Of a stretch of 64,000 bases of DNA, positions 54,840 to 64,000 are shown piece by piece. The stretch is from Mytilus trossulus (lineage: Eukaryota; Mollusca; Bivalvia; Mytilida; Mytilidae). A program made the position numbers and the translations under genes. The DNA is taken from positions 50,586,686-50,650,685 of the forward strand of contig NC_086378.1 of assembly GCF_036588685.1 (NCBI RefSeq), read 5' to 3'. The notes below the pieces were generated by a model. The model was given only the letters and a program-made list of their open reading frames with translations, did not search any database and was not told where the DNA came from. Numbering within the stretch: position 1 is the first letter of the stretch; each line of letters opens with the position of its first letter.

Positions 54840-56022
54840 TTGGTCAAGTTCACTGATTAGATTCGAATATACAAATCCTTGGAATATATAATACAGATCA
54901 ATATAACTGAAATTTCGAAACAATTTTAAAATTGTAAATTAAATAAAAACTTAATATTTTAACTATTTAAAAAGACAGTTTATTTTAATCTGTTAATCTC
55001 CTGTCTTTAGCAAATTACTTGGAATCAACTGTCACTCATTGACATTGAAGTTATTGGAAGTAACTCTAATGCTGGAAGATTTTTTATGAGAATATAGGAA
55101 TTTTACTACAAAAACCGACAAAACTACTGGACAGAAATTATTAAAAAAAAAGTATATGGAAATAAAATTAGTAAAAACATAATTAAAACAAATGCAAAGA
55201 TTTAAAAAGGTAGAGTTCTTTGTTACTCCAATAATACCAGATGTTGATAGGATCTTCCCCGATTGTTATGTCGGGTGATTTATTGGTAAAGATGCATGTT
55301 TGTACATAACGTGACGGTACCAAAATTGCACCTATTTTGACAGTTTTTTCCACCAACGTCTCATTATGATACAGTAAATAGTTTCCATTCTGTGTTTATT
55401 TTGTAGATGTATCTTAATTCACTATACAGTTCCAACGAATAAATTTTGAATCTATATTGAATCATAGAAAAAAGAGTTTGAACAGACCTCCGAACTTTCC
55501 GTGATTCTGTTATGAGGAGCACCCAAACTTGCATCCATTCTTAAATTCACATCCTTAAAAATCATATGATTACGGATATTTTGTTTTATTTCTTCAAATA
55601 ATTAATTGGACATTAATCTTTGCCTACTCTTCATTTTTTAACGGAAATAGAGGCTTGTAACATATTTTATTTGCTCGTTTTGAAAGATGCCTTTTTTTAG
55701 TGAACGTCGCATATATATAGCGACGTTTCCGTACATTTGACTTTATCCATTGATACATCTGTTGAACGTGTTGTGCACATCTAAATATGTTTACTAATGT
55801 TGAAAGACGTGCACAATGTCAAATAATAAAAATACAAATTGTTTTGTCTCTAAGCTTGAAAACATGTAAGATTTCCGCTGCTACTTTTGTTAAATCTGAG
55901 CTGCAATTTGGGTTAGTTGTTAGCGGCTTTGAAGTAGGTGTCAGTAACTGTGAGTACTTTTTTTTATACGCGTATATTGTTGAAATAAACACGTTTATAC
56001 TTTATTTCAATTTATTTTTTAT
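54840..56022. other. AT-rich intergenic sequence
   Basis: No features recognised. Confidence 0.45.
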
Positions 56023-56450
56023 TACTAGAGGCTCTTAGGACCCTGTGTCGCTTACCTTGTGCATATTAAGGACACAAATGGATTCATGACAAAATTGTGT
56101 TTTGGTGACGATGATGTGTTTGTAGATCTTACTTTATTGAAAATTCTTGCTGCTAACAATTATTAATGAACTTGGCCAAGTACTTACAGAGGAAAATATT
56201 TTGAAAAAATTTACAAACATTTGCATAATTTATTAAAATTGTTAGAAATTTAATATAAAGGGCAATAACTCCTTAATAGGTCTATAGTGGTTGTAACATA
56301 GGAGGGTGTAGTACAACATATATAACACGGGTCCCGGGTAAATTTAACATTTGGGGATGAAGTACACCATATATAAAACAGGTCCCTGGTTATAATGAGA
56401 TCATCGGAATTTGAGAATCCTTTGTTGGGTACTTGCAGCTGCACAGTCCT
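56023..56450 (+). repeat. GCTCACCTG-type element fragment
   Basis: ACTAGAGGCTCTTAGGACCC then TGTCGCTTACC marks the head. GGGCAATAACTCCTTAATAG is shared with 30370 (inverted). Truncated. Confidence 0.5.
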
Positions 56451-57479
56451 TACCTTCGTTCCTCTTTCGTTTTACTTAACATGTTTATTGAATAAATGCA
56501 CATTTATACCCCAATGGGGTTGAAGGCATATATAAATGAACACAATACATCATACAAAAATAACAACAAAAGAACAAACATTATATACATATAAGTATCT
56601 ATCATGCAGTTGTTGAGTCCACTCTCCTCAGTGACCATGACTTTTTAACAAATGGAGCCGTATACTGCATAATTGACGGACACTGACGTATCTAGGTATT
56701 TTATTTGTCTTTATATTTCGTCGTGTGTGTGTCCACTGTCAGTCTGCGCTGTTTTAGTTCGCTGTTGTTTGTTTTTTTGTGTCTTGATCTACCTTCTTTC
56801 ACTAGATCTTCGGTTTTTTCCATTCGCGTATCAGGGGAGTGAGGTTTCACCACAATTAACTAGTACATAAATTAATATATCGGAGTTGGATTTCACTAAC
56901 CGCCCTCTTTGGTCGCAACACTTTCTACCCCTTGTGTCACTCATCTGAGTTTTATTTAAATTGATTTTGTCGCAGAAATAAGGGACTTATGTGGCGTCAG
57001 TCAAAATGAGAAAAACAGAGACAAATACATACTCGATCATACTCAGATCCTAAAAAATAAGGTACTTGTATTGTGAAAAAGATTTTGGAATAATATTTAA
57101 TTGCAATCTAAAGACTCTTGTTGTATTGCCCTCATAATTCTATGTATTAATTTAATTTTAAACAAACTTCTCGTAATTTCTTGAAAGTTTTTACATTACA
57201 TTTTTTTCTACAAATATAACTTCCTTGCCAACAGAACTGCATTTTGGTTTGTTTATTAACAAAGACTTCCGAAAAGTAATGTTATTCTTATCCTTATTAT
57301 ATAAGCTGACTTTAACGACCTTATATTAAATATTCGCGCTTAGGTCAGCTTTTCGTGCGTAAAAATTACCACCAAGGTAGGCACGGGGTTTAACTATGCA
57401 TTTCCCTGCACACTTAAATTGTAACGATATTTTTCTCTATGAAAAAACTTATTTGTTCATTGAATTGCGGTATTATTCT
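56451..57479. other. intergenic sequence
   Basis: A hairpin near 56499 (TATACCCCAATGGGGTTGA) may be a remnant element end. Otherwise nothing recognised. Confidence 0.4.
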
Positions 57480-58480
57480 TAAAGGCTATTACATTATCTT
57501 TCAAATGCACCAAAATGCATCCTAAACGACGCTCAACATGGATTTAGAAAGAACCGTTCATGCGAGTCACAACTTATCCTTACAATACAGGACCTGGCTA
57601 AAAACATAGATCTCGGTGAACAAATTGACCTTATCTTGCTTGACTTTTCCAAGGCATTCGATAAAGTCCCTCACGAGAGACTTTTGTACAAAGCAGAGTA
57701 CTATGGTATAAGCGGGCCAACACTCCAATGGATCAGGGACTTCCTAAGCTCCAGAAATCAGAGAGTTGTTGTGGATGGTAAAACATCCCACACTGCACCA
57801 GTCCAATCAGGGGTACCACAGGGGAGCGTACTTGGACCACTCATGTTCCTTCTATTCATCAACGACCTACCAGACTATGTTCAGTCATCAACAGTCCGTC
57901 TATTTGCTGATGACTGCGTACTGTACAGAAGGATTCAAAATGATGCAGACTCGAAGCTACTACAAGAAGACATGAACAACTTGCTCAGATGGGAATCTGA
58001 TTGGCAAATGGAATTCCATCCCAGCAAATGCCAACTGCTACGCGTTACCAACAAGCGCAAACCACTTCTAACAAGCTACAACATTCATGGGCACAATTTA
58101 GAACTGGTTGACTCAGCAAAATATCTAGGCGTCACAATCCACAAAACTATTAATTGGAACACCCACATAGAGAGTATAGCTAAAAAGGCTAATTCAACCA
58201 GGGCCTTCATCCAAAGAAATCTTCAGCACTGTCCCCAAAAAACAAAAGCTGTATGCTACACAACGCTAGTAAGACCATTGCTTGAGTATGCATGCTCAGT
58301 CTGGGACCCGTTCACCAACCTTAACATACAAAAATTAGAAAGTGTGCAAAGAAGATCAGCCCGGTTTGTATTGAACAACTACCAACAAACCAGCAGTGTA
58401 ACATCAATGCTAAAAACTCTACAGTGGCAACCACTAGCCGAGAGGAGGGCAAACTGCAAAGCAGTAATGATCATTGTCAA
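57480..58480 (+). pseudogene. LINE reverse transcriptase fragment, truncated at both ends
   Basis: The frame is open from about 57490 and shows in order AQHGFRKNRSCESQL, LLDFSKAFDKVPHERLL, QSGVPQGSVLGPLMF, VRLFADDCVLYRR (catalytic aspartates), the thumb AKYLGVTIHK and the C-terminal RPLLEYACSVWDPF and SVQRRSARFV. It belongs to the CR1/Rex/jockey-like group by phrase similarity. The endonuclease and the C-terminus after KAVMI are missing, and the remaining codons to 58652 are unrelated sequence. The frame that survives is intact, suggesting a fairly young copy. No poly-A or target duplication found. Confidence 0.85.
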
Positions 58481-58489
58481 GAATCAGTC

Positions 58490-60045
58490 CGGTCGACATT
58501 GCGCATGCGTGAATTCAGATACCCTACATGGAGACAATCGTTATATAGAAGTTATATGGAAAATAATCTTTATAAGACGATATTCAATTTTCTTCCCGGT
58601 TGTTTTCTTAGCTGTTGTGATCACCAGAATCCTTAATGTGTCTTCTTTTTAATGATATAAATTATTTTAAAATAATGTTTAAACTTCATGCAACAAATTT
58701 AGATTTTTCATACAGTGGTGTCAAATGGCTTACATTTGCCGTTATTCTTACAGAAAATGCCATTTTTAGGGAAAGTGGTCAGCTTTGAAAAAATAAATAA
58801 AATACTTTTACTGATGGCATTCCTTAGCTGTTGTGACCAAGAGAAAGATGAAAAGTTATAGTTTAATGTGGTGTAGTTTATTTTTAAATTGGTTATTGTC
58901 TCCTTGCACCAAATTTGATTTAAAAGTAGGCGATTTTAAGTTTTTATTCTATCAATTTCTATTTGACAACATGATACATTGTTTGTGTAAACAGATAGTA
59001 GCTTGTTTATACAGTCATGCTGAGACATAATAATTCATGTGATATAGTGTAAACGACGTTTTGTATTAACTTGGTTTAGGGCTGAGGGAATTACAAAACA
59101 ATAAATAATATGAAATTCACGTTTTTATTATTGAAGTTAATTATATATTCAAAGTTTTTGTTTGTGTTTGTTATCACGTGCTTATAATAAAGTATGAGAA
59201 TATGCAATCGTAATATAAAAGTTAACGCATTTATTAAATAGATGCACGTTCAACTGAGTGTTTTATCAATACACAATCACATTTTTTTTTGTAATTAATG
59301 GGATTAAATAGTTTCTATTCATATTTGATAAAAAAAAAAAAAAAAAGAGTTCAGCAGTAGCTGTATGATGGCAGATTGTCAATGAGACAACTCCCCCAGT
59401 GACTAGTTGCATTTTAACTGGTCCTTTTGACTCTTTTTCGTAACAATACTTGTATAACCTTTTTAAGGCTATTTTCTCACGATTTGAATAGTACACAATC
59501 ATAAAGGAGAACAATTCCATTTCGTCGCACTTCAACAGTGCATGCATAAAACAGCATACATGTATATAATACACCACTGAATTCGACAACTTGATACGGC
59601 AAGTTAAAATCAGATAATAGATTTTTCTTCAAAACCAAGTTTCTGTTATTAATTTCTTAAAACTAAATATACGAATAATGTGTGCGCACAATACATTAGA
59701 AAGTTAACCCCTTTTAAGACACGTTTTACAATATGATGATATAAATTTACATTCGCCGTCAAAAGGAAACTTGTTGATGACTAAAATAATCGAAACTAAC
59801 ATATATATCTAAATACAACAGTATTCTTGTATAAAATGAAAATAAACTGCTGTTTATAGAATTGCCTTGTCATTTTATTTTATCCCAAGCTCTTCACCTG
59901 AATTAAAATTCATTGAACCGAAACAATATTAAATAAAAAGTCAATAATTTCTTCACAAAACGATAAAGATTGTTAGCTTTGAACAGGTACTTGTATGACA
60001 ATTAACATGTCAGCTTCAGGCTGCTCAAAGGCAAAAAAAAAACTT
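58490..60045. other. AT-rich intergenic sequence
   Basis: TTCTTAGCTGTTGTGATCA near 58604 and TTCCTTAGCTGTTGTGACCA near 58821 form a short direct repeat. A SINE-like phrase (GATTGTCAATGAGACAACTC) lies near 59373. Confidence 0.4.
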
Positions 60046-60047
60046 TT

Positions 60048-60308
60048 AAGTTCATTAGACCACATTCATTCTGTGTCAGAAACCTATGCTGTGTCAACTA
60101 TTTAATTTTAGATTTAAAAAGTTTGAAGAAATCTTTAATTGATTTGTAAAATCTTGACATTTGTTTTGTGTAAAAAAAAAACATATGTCAAAAATTTGAT
60201 CACAATCCAAATTCAGAGCTGTATCACGCTTGAATGTTTTGTCCATACTTGCCCCAACTGTTCAGGGTTCAACCTCTGCGGTCGTATAAAGCTGCGCCCT
60301 GCGGAGCA
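60048..60308 (-). repeat. Y-type element head, inverted
   Basis: The reverse complement of 13081-13345, including CCTCTGCGGTCGTATAAAGC and GCGCCCTGCGGAGCAC. Only the 5' head is present. Confidence 0.8.
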
Positions 60309-60419
60309 CATGGTTAAATTTTATGTAAAATTTCATATCACATTCATCAAAATAAAGTTGTGACTAAAGTTTTATAATGAGAAAATACAATATTTTTATT
60401 GTGAATTTGTCCTTTATTT

Positions 60420-61575
60420 TATTATGCCCCACCTACGATAGTAGAGGGGCATTATGTTTTCTGGTCTGTGCGTCCGTTTGTCTGTCCGTCTGTTCGTCCG
60501 TTCGTTCGTCCGTCTGTCCCGCTTCAGGTTAAAGTTTTTGGTCAAGATAGTTTTTGATGAAGTTGAAGTCCAATCAACTTGAAACTTAGTATACATGTGC
60601 CCTATGATATGATCTTTCTAATTTAAATGCCAAATTATAGTTTTGACCCCAATTTTACGGTTCACTGAACATAGAAAATGATAGTGCAAATTTCAGGTTA
60701 AAGTTTTTGGTCAAGGTAGTTTTTGATGAAGTTGAAGTCCAATCAACTTGAAACTTAGTATACATGTGCCCTATGATATGATCTTTCTAATTTAAATGCC
60801 AAATTATAGTTTTGACCCCAATTTTACGGTTCACTGAACATAGAAAATGATAGTGCAAATTTCAGGTTAAAGTTTTTGGTTTAGGTAGTTTTTGATGAAG
60901 TTGAAGTCCAATCAACTTGAAACTTAGTATACATGTGCCCTATGATATGATCTTTCCAATTTAACTGCCAAATTATAGTTTTGACCCCAATTTTACGGTT
61001 CACTGAACATAGAAAATGATAGTGCAAATTTCAGGTTAAAGTTTTTGGTTTAGGTAGTTTTTGATGAAGTTGAAGTCCAATCAACTTGAAACTTAGTATA
61101 CATGTGCCCTATGATATGATCTTTCCAATTTAAATGCCAAATTATAGTTTTGACCCCAATTTTACGGTTCACTGAACATAGAAAATGATAGTGCAAATTT
61201 CAGGTTTAAGTTTTTGGTCAAGGTAGTTTTTGAAGAAGTTGAAGTCCAATCAACTTGAAACTTAGTATACATGTGCCCTATGATATGATCTTTCTAATTT
61301 AAATGCCAAATTATAGTTTTGACCCCAATTTTACGGCTTACTGAACATAGAAAATGATAGTGCAAATTTCAGGTTAAAGTTTTTGGTCAAGGTAGTTTTT
61401 GATAAAGTAGAAGTCCAATCAACTTGAAACTTAGTATACATGTTCCCTTTGATAAGATCATTCTAGTTTTAATGCCAAATTAGAGAATTTATTCCAATTT
61501 CACGGTCCACTAAACATAGAAAATGATAGTGCGAGTGGGGCATCCGTGTACTGTGGACACATTCTTGTTTTTCAT
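60420..61575 (-). mobile_element. complete pearl-like element with six 169-bp repeats
   Basis: On minus, the order is core repeats, microsatellite, hairpin. The hairpin is at 60422-60453 (TATGCCCC ... GGGGCATA) and the microsatellite (GTCC/GTCT/GTTC) at about 60471-60518. Six units are anchored at 60525, 60694, 60863, 61032, 61201 and 61370, an exact 169-bp period. The last unit is diverged and leads to GAGTGGGGCATCCGTGTACT. Very high unit identity suggests recent homogenisation. Confidence 0.88.
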
Positions 61576-61954
61576 TATAATTTCCATGACAGTTAACACT
61601 TTATTAACTAATAGCTGATTTATGATTTCCTCTACCAGTTGATTATTTTTTTGTAATCAGCACATGGTTTGTTTTATTTCAGTCCTCCATTGTTCAAAAT
61701 TAAATTTTAAACTAAAATTTTCTTGCTTTCCCCTGATTTTGCTATTGGAATATCATGAAAAAAGGATGACCTGTCTGAAATAACTCTTTATGCAGATTAT
61801 TGAAAGCAAGATAAAGTTTGTCTAAAAGTCAATCTAGAAGTTCAAATGCAATTGTGAAGAAATTTAATCAATTAATTATTATTTGTATTTCAGAAATGCA
61901 ATACGTGAACCTTATTTGTTTTTTCCTGTTTAAATTGTTTTATAACAGTGTTTT

Positions 61955-62090
61955 GGGTCTAAAGAGAGCCCTTAGTAGGATGCTGTCCAATGTGAGCCAG
62001 GCCTTTGTGTTGAAGGCTGTATTATAACCTATTATTGCTTACTTTAACTACGCTGTGTTGTCTCTTTGGTACTCCTACCACATTTAAAAA
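61955..62090 (+). repeat. dispersed bivalve repeat fragment
   Basis: AGGATGCTGTCCAATGTGAG, TTGAAGGCTGTATTATAACC and TTGTCTCTTTGGTACTCCTA are phrases of an abundant SINE-like repeat. A related tail is at 42855-42890. Confidence 0.5.
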
Positions 62091-62449
62091 GATATTCCCT
62101 CTGACATTTGAAATTGAACTGAAGTTGCCTTGTTACTAAGGTTTCTTATATTGACCTATCCCTTTTCTCTCTTGCTGGATAGTTTTATACTGGTCATTTG
62201 GGGGCACTATGTAGCATACTGATCAATGAGATGGCTCAAAATCTCATTACACTATAATTTGACATTTTCGTACTTAATATATATAAACTGAAAATTCATC
62301 ATCTGATGGTTTATTCTCATTTCGCCTTAGCTGTCAAAATAATTATATAAAATTAATCCCAGTTTGCCTTAGTACAAATTTTCAGGTACACAGAAATAAC
62401 TATGGCGATATGGGAGCTTCTGTAAACAATGTAATTAAGTTATGTTTTG

Positions 62450-62700
62450 TTTGTATAATGTAGACGAAAGAATGTGTTTTATGTGTAATGATAACATAGA
62501 AGACGAAAAACATGTAATATTTTCTTGAATATTTGATATATCTTAATTATAATAAAAGAAATACTGTTTGTTTTTTATCTTTATGTCAAAGATTTAGTTA
62601 AGTTAAAATACAGAAAAATGTATAAATACATTCCCTTAATTTTGCCTCAAACTTTGTGTACATTTAATAATAATACTTCCTGTCCATTTGCACTAAAGAC
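62450..62700 (+). pseudogene. decayed LINE C-terminus
   Basis: One frame reads CFMCNDNIEDEKHVIFS and is then interrupted, resembling the CX2C...EDExH motif of LINE ORF2 ends (compare 26700-26755). Only a trace. Confidence 0.35.
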
Positions 62701-62751
62701 AGATAAAACAGATGGCACATAACATTCATATCACCAGGTCATATTTCTAAT

Positions 62752-62895
62752 TGCTCAACTTTTGCTCAACTACAAAAATTTCAAAGTCTGAATGCTCAAC
62801 TTTTCCTCAACTACAAAAATTTCAAAGTCTGAATGCTCAACTTTTGCTTAACTATATGAAAACCAAAGATCAATTGCTCAACTTATTCCTCAACT
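62752..62895. repeat. 41-bp tandem repeat rich in CTCAAC
   Basis: Units start at 62752, 62793, 62834 and 62875, each opening GCTCAACTTTTGCTCAACTA or a variant. CTCAAC and its inverse GTTGAG continue to recur to 63062 (CCCTCAACT, CAGTTGAGGGCCAGTTGAG). Confidence 0.85.
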
Positions 62896-63074
62896 TAATG
62901 GCAAGCTTCAGTTGAGGGCCAGTTGAGCGACATCTATTAAACATACAGTGCTTGGCCAGGTTTGAGTTGAGCTAAGATGCTTAACACCTAGCCCTCAACT
63001 ATTTTGCTTAAAACAGCTCGCCCTCAACTGTCCGCCACATGGCCATCAACTGGCCCTCAACTTTTTTTTCTGTA

Positions 63075-63830
63075 TTTTGTGTTCAGAGTTCACAAATGAG
63101 TAAAACAACTGAAATAAATACCACAAACACAAATAGATATCAGAAAAAACCTGTCAGAGAGAAATTAAGCATGCTGTTTTTGCAAAAATATTGAAAAAAG
63201 TGAAAAAGCTACATTTTGGTCATTTAACCTGAAAAGTGACTTTTTCACAAAATTTCTATCAAATGAAAGTGAAACTCTTGTGTATTCAAAAGTTGATAAT
63301 AAGAACTCAAAATGAGACTGTTTATAAGGGTTTTTTTTGCACTTATTATTAGAAGTGTGACCTAATGCAGTTAACAACAAATAAGTAAGAAAAAATGCAA
63401 CAATACTAAAACTGATTCAAATTATAGGTGCCAAAACAATGGCATTACAGTTACCATACCTTCTCCTTTAGTCTACAACGATATTAATAAAATAAATATT
63501 TAAAAAAGATATAATTGAAAACAACATGTAAAATTCAAATAAGACTCAACAAGGAGCAAATTCATTGAATGGCATATCATATAAATGTATCTGACTGTGA
63601 AATTTGAAATATTTACTGGCCACATTAAAAAAACAAGATGATAAAGATTAACAAAAAGGCTTATTTACAACATCAGATAAAACAAGAAATGATTGTAACA
63701 GAAAGATATAACAAAACCTCCCAAACAAGGTCCACATTAACATAAACCCCTTTGGTCTCCCTATATTATTCATTCAATTCATCTTGCGTAAAATGTATGG
63801 TTTAGAAGGAAAATTGACTATTTTCTAGAT
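63075..63830. other. AT-rich sequence
   Basis: No features recognised. Confidence 0.45.
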
Positions 63831-63837
63831 AATATTA

Positions 63838-63957
63838 GTTACATAGTGTACTAGTGGGTCAGTAAATTCCATATGGTGTGAGAGCGAAGCTGGAATCCAA
63901 ATATGGAATTTACTGACCCCATATATCCTGTATTACGTCACTAGCACACTATGTAAC
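63838..63957. repeat. two-part inverted repeat
   Basis: The outer arms GTTACATAGTGTACTAGTG and inverse, and inner arms GGGTCAGTAAATTCCATAT and inverse, surround about 25 bp. It is probably a small foldback MITE. Confidence 0.65.
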
Positions 63958-64000
63958 GAATTTATCTTACCGCCTATTTTAACGTGTAAAATTAAAACAA

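Overview
The window looks like nuclear DNA of a bivalve mollusc, most probably a marine mussel (Mytilus or a close relative). This is an inference from AT-rich sequence, spliceosomal introns, pearl/HINE-type repeats (tandem core, tetranucleotide microsatellite, terminal hairpin), decayed LINEs and a hammerhead-ribozyme repeat. I see no operons, rRNA, tRNA or prokaryotic features. Nearly everything outside a few exons is mobile or repetitive DNA.

Region 1-25 kb: a host gene runs on the minus strand from about 25016 down to at least 4703. I assembled it from six small exons with good splice sites and matching phases. It encodes a roughly 235-residue, lysine/arginine-rich, probably nuclear protein that I do not recognise. 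Its introns are filled with transposons: a 168-bp-repeat element in two segmental copies, a 146-bp array, a 1,965-bp TIR transposon with a 5-bp target duplication (8778-10742), a nested pair of long pearl-like elements (12823-16240), a pogo/Tigger-like element (18041-19507), and a hammerhead-ribozyme tandem repeat split by a 765-bp TIR element (22080-23455).

Region 25-37 kb: a 5'-truncated LINE (25590-27118). Then a 469-bp tandem duplication whose first copy received a 389-bp Harbinger-like MITE and a LINE with an 11-bp target duplication (28964-36040), while the second copy is empty for both. The LINE was itself split by a 4.7-kb inverted-repeat element carrying an array of CCCATGGG palindromes. 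A 154-bp palindromic element with an 8-bp duplication follows at 36911-37064.

Region 39.9-48.9 kb is the most interesting part. It is a 9,042-bp element (39861-48902) with inverted terminal repeats of about 470 bp and an AATAT target duplication. Inside are two convergent genes: a C2H2 zinc-finger protein (plus strand) and a protein of about 1,520 residues with a YqaJ-type PD-(D/E)XK nuclease domain (minus strand, spliced). Both genes have a splice acceptor just before the start codon. A splice donor lies at the same place, 81 bp from the end, in each terminal repeat, so both may use a leader exon carried by the repeat. The termini begin CACCGTG. I know of no named transposon superfamily with this combination, so this is my candidate for an undescribed system.

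Region 49-64 kb: a small TIR element with 46-bp perfect arms, a possible first exon of a secreted protein (50882-51077), further pearl-like arrays (52425-54190 and 60420-61575), a LINE reverse-transcriptase fragment (57480-58480), a 41-bp repeat rich in CTCAAC (62752-62895) and otherwise unremarkable AT-rich sequence.
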